Shown here: positions 47,730 through 55,856 of the stretch, in pieces | Numbering within the stretch: position 1 is the stretch's first letter | How the letters are laid out: the number at the start of each line of letters is the position of its first letter | NCBI RefSeq assembly: GCF_017309385.1 | Contig: NZ_JAFJMJ010000001.1 | Location: 3,596,001 to 3,660,000 of the forward strand | Direction of reading: 5' to 3' | DNA: 64,000 nucleotides | Source of the DNA: Amycolatopsis sp. 195334CR | GTDB taxonomy: Bacteria > Actinomycetota > Actinomycetes > Mycobacteriales > Pseudonocardiaceae | The notes under the pieces: model-generated | Databases searched by the model: none | What the model saw: the letters and a program-made list of their open reading frames with translations, nothing else | What the model was told of the DNA's origin: nothing | Position numbers and translations under genes: made by a program

Positions 47730-50700
47730 CCGCGGTGGAAAATCGCCTCGTCAGCCCGGCCGACGTCGCCGAGGCGCTCGGCCTGCACCCGCCGACGCCC
47801 GAGCAGGCGGCGGTGATCGCCGCCCCCACCGAGCCGTCGCTGGTGGTCGCGGGCGCGGGCGCGGGCAAGACCGAGACCATGGCGGCCCGCGTGGTCTGGT
47901 TGGTGGCCAACGGTTTTGTCACCCCGGAGCAGGTGCTCGGCCTGACCTTCACCCGCAAGGCCGCGCGCCAGCTCGGCGAGCGCGTGCGCGCGCGGTTGCG
48001 GCGGCTGGCCGGTTCCGGGCTGCTGGAGCGGGTCGACCCGAGCGGCGGCAGGCGGGCCGCGGTGATGGCGGGTGAGCCGACCGTGCTCACCTACCACGCG
48101 TACGCCGGTCGCCTGCTGGCCGAGCACGGGCTGCGCCTGCCGGTCCGGCCGGGCGCCCGGCTGCTCTCGGAGACGGCGTCCTGGCAGCTGGCGCACCGCG
48201 TGGTCGCGCACTGGGACCCCGATCTCGACACCGACAAGGTGCCGCCGACGATCACCGCGCACGTGCTCGGCCTGGCCGGCGAGCTGGGCGAGCACCTGGT
48301 GTCCACGGACAAGCTCGCGGAGTACACGACCTGGTTGTGCGAGCTGATCGAGAACGCGCCGAAGGCCAAGGGCCAGCGGGACGCGCTGCCGGTCAAACTG
48401 CAGGAGATCGTGGCCGCGCAACGGTTCCGGCTCGGCCTGCTGCCGCTGGTCGAGGCCTACCACGAGCGCAAGCGGGCCGAGGGCGCGCTGGACTTCGCCG
48501 ACCAGATGTCGCTGGCCGCCGGGCTGGTCACCGAGCACGAGGAGGTGGTGCTCGGCGAGCGCGAGCGCTACAGCGCGGTCCTGCTCGACGAGTACCAGGA
48601 CACCGGGCACGCGCAACGCGTGCTGCTGCGCGGGTTGTTCGGCATGGGCGAGCACCCGTCGATGCCGGTGACCGCGGTCGGCGACCCGGCGCAGGCCATC
48701 TACGGCTGGCGTGGCGCGAGCGCGGCGAACCTGCCGCGGTTCACCACCGACTTCCCCCGGGCCACCGACGAGGGGCTGCGGCCCGCCGACGAATACGGCC
48801 TGCTGACCAGCTTCCGGAACCCGCCCGAGGTGCTGGTGCTGGCCAACGCGATCGTGGAACCGCTGCGCGCCAAGGGACTCGGCGTCAAGCAGCTGCGGGC
48901 GCGGGTCGGCGCGCACCCGGCGGACGTCTCGTGCGCGCTGCTGCCGGACATCCGCGTCGAACGCGAGTGGGTCGCGGATCGGCTGGCGGAGCGGTGGTTC
49001 ACCGCGATCGAGGCGACCGGGGAACCGCCGACGGCCGCGGTGCTGGTCCGCCGCCGGGCCGACATGGCGCCGATCGCGGCCGAGCTGCGGGCCCGCGGCA
49101 TGCCGGTGGAAGTGGTCGGCCTCGGTGGCCTGCTGGAGGAACCCGAGGTCGCCGACCTGGTCAGCACCCTGCGGGTGCTCGCCGATCCGCTGGCGGGCAC
49201 GGCGGCCGCGCGCCTGCTCACCGGGGCGCGGTGGCGGCTGGGCGCGGCGGACGTGAAGGCGTTGTGGAGCCGGGCGGTCGAACTGTCGGCGGATCCGGAG
49301 GCGCCGAAGGAAACCGAGGCGACCCTGGTGCCGGAACGCGCCGAGCACACCGGCCTGGTCGACGCGATCGACGATCCCGGTGAGGCGGAACGCTATTCCC
49401 GCGAGGGCTTCCGCCGCATCCAGCGGCTCGGCGCCGAGCTGGCCACGCTGCGCCGCAGGCTGGACCAGTCGCTGCCCGAGCTGGTGTCCGATGTGGAGCG
49501 GACGATGCTGCTCGACGTGGAGGCGCTGGCCCGCCCGCACGCCGCTGGTCGCGCGCACCTGGACGCCTTCGCCGACGTGGTCACCGAATTCGCCGAGACC
49601 TCGCCCACCGCCACGCTGATGTCCTTTTTGGACTACCTGGCCACCGCCGAGCACGCCGAGGACGGGCTCAGTCCCGGTGAGGTCGAGGTGGTGCCGGACC
49701 GCGTGCAGGTGCTCACCGTGCACGCGGCGAAGGGCCTGGAGTGGCAGTACGTGGCCGTTCCGCACCTGGTCAACGACGTGTTCCCGAGCAAGCGACGGTC
49801 CTCGTCGTGGCTGCGCACGGTCACCGCGCTGCCCGCGAAGTTCCGCGGTGACGAGCAGGACCTGCCGAAGCTCCGGCTCTCCGGCGGGGAGAACCGCAAG
49901 GAAGTGCTCGAAGAACTCGAACTGCACGAGGCCAACTTCGCCGATCGCGAGGCTGACGAGGAACGGCGGCTCTGCTACGTCGCGCTGACCCGGTCCGAGC
50001 ACGGGCTGCTGGTTTCCGGGCACTGGTGGAACGAGAGCAGCGCGAAGCCGAAGGGGCCGTCGACCTTCCTCACCGAGGTGCGCGAGGTGGTCCTCGAGTA
50101 CGGCGCCGACGACATCGGCGTGATCGAGCAGTGGGCCGACCCGCCGGAAAACGACGACGAGAACCCGCTCACCACCTCGACGCGCACCGCGGTGTGGCCG
50201 GTGGATCCGTTGGGCGGCAGGCGATCCGCGGTGACCGAAGGTGTCGAGCTGGTGCTGGACGAGCTCGCCGTGCTCAACCGCCGCGACCCCGGCGAGCCGG
50301 ACCCGGACGAGGGGCACGAGGACCCGGACGGCTGGATCGCCGACACCGCGGTCCTGCTCGCCGAGCGCGCGAAGGCGGCGAGCCGGACCGAGGACATCGT
50401 GCTGCCCGACCACCTGTCGGTGAGCCAGCTGGTCGAACTGGCCGCCGATCCGGAGTCGCTCGCGGGCAAGCTCCGCCGCCCGCTTCCCGCGCCACCGAAC
50501 AGCTTCGCCCGCCGCGGCACGGCGTTCCACGCCTGGCTGGAGCAGCGGTTCAGCGGGGACCGGCTGCTCGACTTCGACGACCTGCCCGGCGCGGCCGACG
50601 ACGAGGCGGTCGGCGACGGCGAACTGGAACTGCTGCAACGCGCCTTCGAGCGGAGCGAATGGGCCGGCCGGACCCCGCACGACGTGGAGGTCCCGTTCTC

Positions 50701-50998
50701 CGCCGAGGTCGACGGCATCAACCTGCGCGGCCGGATGGACGCGGTGTTCGCCGACGCCGACGGCGGCTGGACGGTGCTCGACTGGAAGACCGGCGGGGTG
50801 CCGGGGCCGGACCGGATGCCCGCGCTGTCGGTGCAGCTGGCCGCGTACCGGCTGGCCTGGTCGGTGCTGGCCGGGGTGCCGCTGGAGAAGGTGCGCGCGG
50901 CGTTCCACTACGTGCGCGACGGGCGCACGGTCAACCCGGTCGACCTGCTGGACTTCGACGGCCTGCGGGAACTGCTGCGGTCCGTACCGGAGGAATGA
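47726..50998 (+). CDS. adnB: AdnB subunit of the AdnAB helicase-nuclease
   Basis: The 1090-residue partner of AdnA starts at GTG 47726. Walker A GAGAGKTE lies at about residues 44-51, Walker B VLLDEYQDTGHAQ near 285, motif III GDPAQAIYGWRGASA, and late helicase motifs VHAAKGLEWQYVAVP and RRLCYVALTRSEHG. The C-terminal nuclease reads GRMDAVFADADGG and VLDWKTGG (about 1002-1023). In mycobacteria the AdnB ATPase drives translocation, while both subunits cut DNA. It is the only two-gene recombination motor in the window and is coupled to adnA. Confidence 0.94.
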   Translation: MTAVENRLVSPADVAEALGLHPPTPEQAAVIAAPTEPSLVVAGAGAGKTETMAARVVWLVANGFVTPEQVLGLTFTRKAARQLGERVRARLRRLAGSGLLERVDPSGGRRAAVMAGEPTVLTYHAYAGRLLAEHGLRLPVRPGARLLSETASWQLAHRVVAHWDPDLDTDKVPPTITAHVLGLAGELGEHLVSTDKLAEYTTWLCELIENAPKAKGQRDALPVKLQEIVAAQRFRLGLLPLVEAYHERKRAEGALDFADQMSLAAGLVTEHEEVVLGERERYSAVLLDEYQDTGHAQRVLLRGLFGMGEHPSMPVTAVGDPAQAIYGWRGASAANLPRFTTDFPRATDEGLRPADEYGLLTSFRNPPEVLVLANAIVEPLRAKGLGVKQLRARVGAHPADVSCALLPDIRVEREWVADRLAERWFTAIEATGEPPTAAVLVRRRADMAPIAAELRARGMPVEVVGLGGLLEEPEVADLVSTLRVLADPLAGTAAARLLTGARWRLGAADVKALWSRAVELSADPEAPKETEATLVPERAEHTGLVDAIDDPGEAERYSREGFRRIQRLGAELATLRRRLDQSLPELVSDVERTMLLDVEALARPHAAGRAHLDAFADVVTEFAETSPTATLMSFLDYLATAEHAEDGLSPGEVEVVPDRVQVLTVHAAKGLEWQYVAVPHLVNDVFPSKRRSSSWLRTVTALPAKFRGDEQDLPKLRLSGGENRKEVLEELELHEANFADREADEERRLCYVALTRSEHGLLVSGHWWNESSAKPKGPSTFLTEVREVVLEYGADDIGVIEQWADPPENDDENPLTTSTRTAVWPVDPLGGRRSAVTEGVELVLDELAVLNRRDPGEPDPDEGHEDPDGWIADTAVLLAERAKAASRTEDIVLPDHLSVSQLVELAADPESLAGKLRRPLPAPPNSFARRGTAFHAWLEQRFSGDRLLDFDDLPGAADDEAVGDGELELLQRAFERSEWAGRTPHDVEVPFSAEVDGINLRGRMDAVFADADGGWTVLDWKTGGVPGPDRMPALSVQLAAYRLAWSVLAGVPLEKVRAAFHYVRDGRTVNPVDLLDFDGLRELLRSVPEE

Positions 50999-51022
50999 AA
51001 CGTGGCCCCGGTCACCGTCGGC

Positions 51023-51034
51023 TACGCTCGCCGC
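51023..51034 (+). promoter_or_regulatory. Leaderless-type -10 element before the ion-channel leader ORF
   Basis: TACGCT (51023-51028) ends 6 nt before GTG 51035. That GTG starts a 10-codon ORF rather than the channel itself. Confidence 0.4.
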
Positions 51035-51067
51035 GTGATCGACGCACGCCTCGGGGAGCAGGCATGA
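51035..51067 (+). CDS. 10-residue leader ORF coupled to the ion-channel gene
   Basis: GTG 51035 opens a frame encoding MIDARLGEQA and stops at TGA 51065-51067, which overlaps the channel's ATG 51064 as ATGA. A leaderless-type -10 box lies 6 nt upstream, and the channel's GGGGAG ribosome-binding site (51053-51058) is inside the ORF. Translation of the leader would expose or block the channel start. It is too short for homology evidence, so it may be fortuitous. Confidence 0.35.
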   Translation: MIDARLGEQA

Positions 51068-52137
51068 TCAAGCGCTTCCAACTGGGAGACCGGCTGCACG
51101 ACCAGCCCGACCACGAACTGGTCGGCGTGATCAAGATGCCGGAGACCACGGTCAGCCCGCTGCGCGCCATCGTCAAGCGGGTGATCGGCGCCGGGCTGGC
51201 GCTGCTGGCCACCGTGCTGATCGTGTACCTGGACCGGGACGGCTACCGCGACGCCAACGGCGACGGGCTGACCTTCCTGGACAGCGTTTACTACGCCACC
51301 GTCTCGCTGTCCACCACGGGTTACGGTGACATCGCGCCGGCCACGCCGTCGGCCAGGTTCGTCAACGTCGTCATCATCACCCCGCTGCGGGTGCTGTTCC
51401 TGATCGTGCTGGTCGGCACGACGCTCGAGGTGCTCACCGAACGGTCGCGCCAGGCGTTCAAGATCCAGAAGTGGAGGCACAAGGTGCGAGACCACGTGGT
51501 GGTCGTCGGGTTCGGGACCAAGGGCCGGGCGGTGGTGAAGACCCTGCTCGGGGACGAGAACATCGAGCCGAGCCAGATCGTGGTGGTGGACACCGACCAG
51601 GCCGCGCTGGACGCCGCCGGGGTGCTCGGCCTGGTCACCGTGCACGGCTCGGCCACCCGGTCGGACGTGCTGCGGGTGGCCGGGGTGCAGCGGGCGCGGG
51701 CGGTGGTGGTCGCCTCGAACCGCGACGACTCGGCCGTGCTGGTCACGCTGACCGCGCGGGAGCTGGCGCCCAAGGCGCACATCGTGGCCTCGGTGCGCGA
51801 GGCGGAGAACGTGCACCTGCTGAAGCAGTCCGGCGCGAACCAGGTGGTCATCTCCAGCGAGACGGCCGGGCGGCTGCTCGGCATGGCCACCTCGACGCCG
51901 CTGGTGGTGGACATGGTGGAGGACCTGCTCACCCCGGAGTCCGGGCTGGCCATCGCCGAACGCCCGGTCGAACCCTCGGAAGAGGGCGGCTCGCCGCGGC
52001 ACCTGCCGGACATCGTGCTGGGCCTGGTGCGGGACGGACAGTTGTTCCGCGTGGACGCCCCCGAGGCCGATGCGATCGAGCCGGGGGACAGGCTGCTCTA
52101 CGTCAAGAAGGTCACCCCGGCGGAGCAGTCCACCTGA
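51064..52137 (+). CDS. Potassium-channel-like protein with TrkA/RCK domain (Rv3200c-like)
   Basis: The 357-residue protein has two membrane helices around a pore loop with the K+ selectivity filter STTGYGDI (about residue 81). An RCK/TrkA-N domain (VVVVGFGTKGRAVVKTLLG, VVVDTDQAALDAAGV, VTVHGSATRSDVLRVAG) and a TrkA-C-like tail (LRDGQLFRVDAPEADAIEPG) follow. It probably gates K+ or related cations in response to nucleotides. ATG 51064 follows GGGGAG. Gene order after adnAB is the same as Rv3202c-Rv3201c-Rv3200c. Confidence 0.92.
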   Translation: MIKRFQLGDRLHDQPDHELVGVIKMPETTVSPLRAIVKRVIGAGLALLATVLIVYLDRDGYRDANGDGLTFLDSVYYATVSLSTTGYGDIAPATPSARFVNVVIITPLRVLFLIVLVGTTLEVLTERSRQAFKIQKWRHKVRDHVVVVGFGTKGRAVVKTLLGDENIEPSQIVVVDTDQAALDAAGVLGLVTVHGSATRSDVLRVAGVQRARAVVVASNRDDSAVLVTLTARELAPKAHIVASVREAENVHLLKQSGANQVVISSETAGRLLGMATSTPLVVDMVEDLLTPESGLAIAERPVEPSEEGGSPRHLPDIVLGLVRDGQLFRVDAPEADAIEPGDRLLYVKKVTPAEQST

Positions 52138-52197
52138 TGATCTTGAACCATCCGGCCTCGGTGGGTTTTGTTATGACGATCTGGAACCATTGCCGGT

Positions 52198-52665
52198 GTG
52201 AGCGGACGGTCGGGGACTTCGGCTAAGCGCGCCTTGCCGCGCTGGCGCGAGGTCGCCGTCGCGGTGGTCACCGGGGTGCTGGTGGTGCTGGCCGTCGCGT
52301 TGACGCCGGGTGTGCTCGGCGGCAGTGGCGGGAGCGGTGACGCGGTGGTCCGCGCGACGGTGACCAAACCGCTGCCGTGCACCAACACCGGGGCGCGCGA
52401 AGGCGTCCGCGTCGAGGTCGACGGGCAGCGGCGGGACGCCACGCTGAGCGCGTGCGGGCACAACGAGGGCGAGCAGTTCGACGTGGTCCTGCCCGCGGAC
52501 GCCGGGGCCGGGCCGCTGGAGGTCCGGATCGCGCCGTCGGTCGCCGGGCAGAGCACGCTGCTGCGGCCGGTCGCGCTCGGCCTGCTCGCGCTGAGCTGCC
52601 TGAGCGGCGGGCTCTACGCGTGGCTCTTCCTGCGCGGCCCGCGCCGGCGCCCGGTCCTCATCTGA
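52198..52665 (+). CDS. Membrane hypothetical protein with extracytoplasmic loop
   Basis: The 155-residue protein starts at GTG 52198. One hydrophobic segment near the N-terminus (VAVAVVTGVLVVLAVALTPGV) and one near the C-terminus (RPVALGLLALSCLSGGLYAWLF) enclose about 80 exported residues. These contain two cysteines (KPLPCTNTG, LSACGHNEG) that could form a disulfide. A basic tail ends RRPVLI. No family is recognised. A perfect 23-bp palindrome begins 16 nt after the stop. Confidence 0.65.
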   Translation: MSGRSGTSAKRALPRWREVAVAVVTGVLVVLAVALTPGVLGGSGGSGDAVVRATVTKPLPCTNTGAREGVRVEVDGQRRDATLSACGHNEGEQFDVVLPADAGAGPLEVRIAPSVAGQSTLLRPVALGLLALSCLSGGLYAWLFLRGPRRRPVLI

Positions 52666-52680
52666 GGCCCTGGGAGACGT

Positions 52681-52733
52681 GCTGTGAATGTGGCTTTCAC
52701 TGCACATTCCGCAGTGAAAGCCACATTCACAGC
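52681..52733. repeat. 23-bp perfect palindrome, family 3
   Basis: Bases 52681-52703 are the reverse complement of 52711-52733, with loop ACATTCC. Outer sequence GTGAATGTGGC is shared with the terminal modules of composite elements A and B, where the inner stem has decayed. The palindrome lies between convergent genes, 3 bases from the peptidase stop. Confidence 0.88.
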
Positions 52734-52735
52734 AG

Positions 52736-53857
52736 CTAGGAGACTTCCGAGCTGCTCGCGGAGAACGTGTTGCAGTCGACGATCCGGTTGTCCTTGGCCC
52801 CGGCCCGCCACCACGAGGCGTAGTGCGCGTTGGTGCCGTGGTCCCGGCTGCCCGAGGTGTTGTCGCCGCGGGTTTCCTGGTCGTCCCACGCCTTGTCGTA
52901 CATGTCCCGGCTGATCGTGCCGCCGCGGTCCACGTGCGCGCCGAGGAACATGCCCGAGAAGCACTGCGCCTGCAACTCCTTGCGCCGCGCCATCTCCAGG
53001 CCCTTGTCCGAGTTCTGCCCGGCCGCGTAGATCTCCTCCCACGCGGCGTCCATCAGCCCGGCGACCTCCTGCACGTGGTGGCCGTACTCGTGGGCGAACA
53101 ACGCCAGGTACACCCCGGGGTTGTTGCCGTACTGGTCGGTCTGCAGCCCGCGGAACGGCACGTACAGGTTGTTCTCGCAGTAGTACGCCGCGGTGGCGAT
53201 GCCGACCTGGATGTTCCCGCATTCGGTCTGGAAGCTCGAACCGGTCGGGAAGTGCAGTGCGGGCGGCGAGAACGGCAGGTTGTAGTGCTCCAGGAACGGC
53301 CCCCACGCCGCGTCGAGGCACTGGCTCGCCGCGGTGAAGAACGCCTCCGCCGCGGCCTGGTTGCTCTGCCAGCCGGGCAGGTTGCACACGCGGTTCTTCA
53401 GCCCGGCCGCCGGGTCCTGCAGGATCGGGTGGTCGGCGAGCTTGTACACCTTCTGCGGGCCCGAGGTGGACGGGCTGTCCGAGGACTGCCTGCTGCTCGG
53501 CGCCGGCTTGCTCGACGAGGCCGTGCTCGACGAGCCACCGGTGCGCTCGCTCGGGGTGTTGCTCAGCGTGGCCGGCGGGATGCTGCCCCCGGCCACCGGG
53601 TCCTTGTCCGAGCTGACCGCGACGACCACCACGACCAGGCCGACCACCAGCAACGCGGCGGCGCCGAGGCAGATCGCGATGATCGGCCCGTTCGACTTCT
53701 TCGGCGGGCGGCCGTACGGCGGCTGCTGACCCCACTGCGGTGGCGGGTAACCCGGCGGGCCGGGTGCCGGAACGGGCGGCGGGAGCGGCCCGGACGGCGG
53801 GTGTTGCTGGTTGCCATAGCCGTGCGGTGGCCAGGGGCCCTGCGGCGGTTGCGTCAT
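52736..53857 (-). CDS. Membrane-anchored neutral zinc metallopeptidase (YpfJ-like)
   Basis: The 373-residue protein has a Pro/Gly/Gln-rich cytosolic N-terminus of about 55 residues, one membrane anchor (IIAICLGAAALLVVGLVVVVVAV), a Ser/Thr-rich spacer, and a peptidase domain of the PF04228 family. The zinc motif is FAHEYGHHVQE (about residue 255), with a downstream glutamate in RRKELQAQCFSG. Several cysteines in the exported part could be paired. It is expected to act outside the membrane; substrates are unknown. Confidence 0.88.
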   Translation of the reverse strand: MTQPPQGPWPPHGYGNQQHPPSGPLPPPVPAPGPPGYPPPQWGQQPPYGRPPKKSNGPIIAICLGAAALLVVGLVVVVVAVSSDKDPVAGGSIPPATLSNTPSERTGGSSSTASSSKPAPSSRQSSDSPSTSGPQKVYKLADHPILQDPAAGLKNRVCNLPGWQSNQAAAEAFFTAASQCLDAAWGPFLEHYNLPFSPPALHFPTGSSFQTECGNIQVGIATAAYYCENNLYVPFRGLQTDQYGNNPGVYLALFAHEYGHHVQEVAGLMDAAWEEIYAAGQNSDKGLEMARRKELQAQCFSGMFLGAHVDRGGTISRDMYDKAWDDQETRGDNTSGSRDHGTNAHYASWWRAGAKDNRIVDCNTFSASSSEVS

Positions 53858-54072
53858 GAAAATGGTCCCCGGCTGTTCGTCCCGGCACGGCGGCCTCGGC
53901 GGTCACGGCTGCCGAAAGCATATCGACTCACCCGCGTCGCCGGGGCTCATACGGGCGAATCCACCACGCAGCGTGGTTTGCGCCACCCGGTTCCGCCGAG
54001 TCGCGTTGGCCTGCGCCTACCTGCTCTGAAAGAGTGTGGACCTCACCGCGAACGACGTTTTGGCAGGAGCCG

Positions 54073-55242
54073 ATGAGCGACACGAATGGGTGGGCCACCC
54101 CGGGCGGACCGCCTCCGCAGCAGCAGCCGTACGGCTGGTCGCCGCCCCCGCAACCGCGCTGGAACCCGGACGGCTACGGCAGGCCGGGGGTTATCCCGCT
54201 GCGGCCGCTGAACGTCGGCGAGATCCTCGACGGCGCGTTCAACACCGTCCGGCGCAACCCGGCGGTGATGCTCGGGGTGTCGCTGGTGGTGGTGCTGATC
54301 ACCCAGTTCGTCGGGTACGTGGTCAGCCTGCCGCTGCTGGACGACCTCAACCGCGCCACCGAGGCCAGCAACCGGGTGCTCACCGAGCAGCAGGCCCTCG
54401 ACATGGCGGTGGACCTGCTCGGGTCCAGCGCGCAGGTGGCGGTGATCACCGGGCTGGTCACCGCGCTCGGGTCGAGCTTCCTCGACGGCTTCCTCACCGT
54501 GGTCGTCGGCAAGGCCATCCTCGGCCGCAAGCCGACCTTCGGCGAGGCGTTGAAGGAGGCCACCCCGCGGTTGCTGCCGCTGCTCGGGATGACCCTGCTG
54601 TACACGCTGATGATCTTCGTCGGGCTGCTGCTGTGCATCGTGCCCGGGGTGTACCTCGCGGTGGTGTTCGGCCTGGCCACGCCGGCGCTGGTGCTGGAGA
54701 AGGCGGGCATCGGCACCGCGTTCAAGCGGTCGAGCCTGCTGGTGCGGAACGCGTTCTGGCGGGTGCTCGGCGTGCTGCTGCTGGCGATCGTCATCTCGTG
54801 GGTGATCAACCAGGTGGTTTCGCTGCCGTTCTCGCTCGCCGGTGACTTCAACGGGTTCACCTCGATGTTCTCCGGCGAGGTGCCCGAGTACACCGCGTGG
54901 GGGCTGGCGCTGACCACCCTCGGCACGGTGATCGCGGCGACCTTCACCGCGCCGTTCTCGGCCGGGGTGCGGGCGCTGGTGTACATCGACCAGCGGATGC
55001 GCAAGGAGGGCATGGACCTGCAGCTGGCCCGCGCGGCGGCGGCGCCGGTGGGGCCGCCCGCGGGTTCGACGGATCCGACGCCGCCGTCCGGGATTCCGAT
55101 GGGTCAGGCCGCGGAGCCCGAGGAGACGCCGAAGCCGCTCGGGGCGATCGAGGCGGCGGAGCGCGAGAAGGCCACCGAAGCAGGGCAAACCCCCGAGGAG
55201 GGGAAGCCCCAGCAGGACCCAGAGCCGCCGCGACCGTCATGA
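54073..55242 (+). CDS. Polytopic membrane protein, glycerophosphodiester-phosphodiesterase membrane-domain type (Rv3689-like)
   Basis: The 389-residue protein has a Pro/Gln-rich N-terminus of about 45 residues, then IPLRPLNVGEILDGAFNTVRRNP, the standard entry motif of this actinobacterial family. About six membrane segments follow, including GMTLLYTLMIFVGLLLCIV and RVLGVLLLAIVISWVI. An acidic Pro/Glu-rich tail of about 60 residues closes it. ATG 54073 follows AGGAG. There is no catalytic domain, so the name reflects only membrane-domain similarity. It is the first gene of the MoxR/DUF58 cluster and overlaps the next gene by 4 nt. Confidence 0.8.
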   Translation: MSDTNGWATPGGPPPQQQPYGWSPPPQPRWNPDGYGRPGVIPLRPLNVGEILDGAFNTVRRNPAVMLGVSLVVVLITQFVGYVVSLPLLDDLNRATEASNRVLTEQQALDMAVDLLGSSAQVAVITGLVTALGSSFLDGFLTVVVGKAILGRKPTFGEALKEATPRLLPLLGMTLLYTLMIFVGLLLCIVPGVYLAVVFGLATPALVLEKAGIGTAFKRSSLLVRNAFWRVLGVLLLAIVISWVINQVVSLPFSLAGDFNGFTSMFSGEVPEYTAWGLALTTLGTVIAATFTAPFSAGVRALVYIDQRMRKEGMDLQLARAAAAPVGPPAGSTDPTPPSGIPMGQAAEPEETPKPLGAIEAAEREKATEAGQTPEEGKPQQDPEPPRPS

Positions 55243-55856
55243 TCCCGGTCGACATCGGCCGGGACGAGGCGGCGGAGGCCGCCCGGCGCGAACTCGCGGA
55301 CCCGGCCTACCAGGCGGCCGAGCCGTCCTGGCTGGCCGGGGCGATCGAGTGGCTGCTCGGGCGGCTGGACGCGCTGTTCACCGCGGCGGCCGGGCTGACC
55401 ACGGCCGGGCCGCTCGCCTGGGTGCTGCTCGGCCTGCTGGTGGTGGTCGTGGTGCTGGTCGTCCGGTGGCGCCTCGGCCCGACCCGTCGGCGGGCGAAGG
55501 CTTCGCACACCGTCTTCAGCGGGGAAAAGCTGACCGCTGTGGGGTACCGGCAGGCGGCCGAGGCCGCGCTGGCCGAGGGAAGGCTCGCCGACGCGGTGCG
55601 GGACCGGTTCCGCGCAATCGTTTGCGGCCTGGAGGAACGCGGGGTGCTGGAGGTGCGCTCCGGGCGCACCGCCGACGAGGCCGCGAACGAGGCGGGCACC
55701 CGCCTGCCCGCCCTCGCCGGTGACCTCCGGCAGGCCGCGGTCCAGTTCGACGACGTCTTCTACGGCGGCCGCGCGGCCACCGAGGAGGGCTACCGACGAC
55801 TGGTCGCCCTCGACGAGACCACCGCCGCGACCCGCCCGCTGGCGGCCGCCCGGTGA
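55239..55856 (+). CDS. DUF4129 membrane protein (Rv3690-like)
   Basis: The 205-residue protein starts at ATG 55239 inside the preceding stop. A short N-terminal segment (DEAAEAARRELADPAYQ) precedes a hydrophobic stretch (GPLAWVLLGLLVVVVVLVV). The C-terminal DUF4129 domain follows: GYRQAAEAALAEGRLADAVR, FRAIVCGLEERGVLEVRSGRTADEA, QFDDVFYGGRAATEEGYRRL. DUF4129 genes usually accompany MoxR and DUF58 genes and some transglutaminase-like proteins. The function is undefined. The stop overlaps the next start (GTGA). Confidence 0.83.
   Translation: MIPVDIGRDEAAEAARRELADPAYQAAEPSWLAGAIEWLLGRLDALFTAAAGLTTAGPLAWVLLGLLVVVVVLVVRWRLGPTRRRAKASHTVFSGEKLTAVGYRQAAEAALAEGRLADAVRDRFRAIVCGLEERGVLEVRSGRTADEAANEAGTRLPALAGDLRQAAVQFDDVFYGGRAATEEGYRRLVALDETTAATRPLAAAR

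Noticed and set aside
47510..50908. 1132-codon minus-strand open frame opposite adnB
   Set aside because: It is a mirror frame of AdnB. The product has no domain and the plus strand carries all helicase and nuclease motifs.
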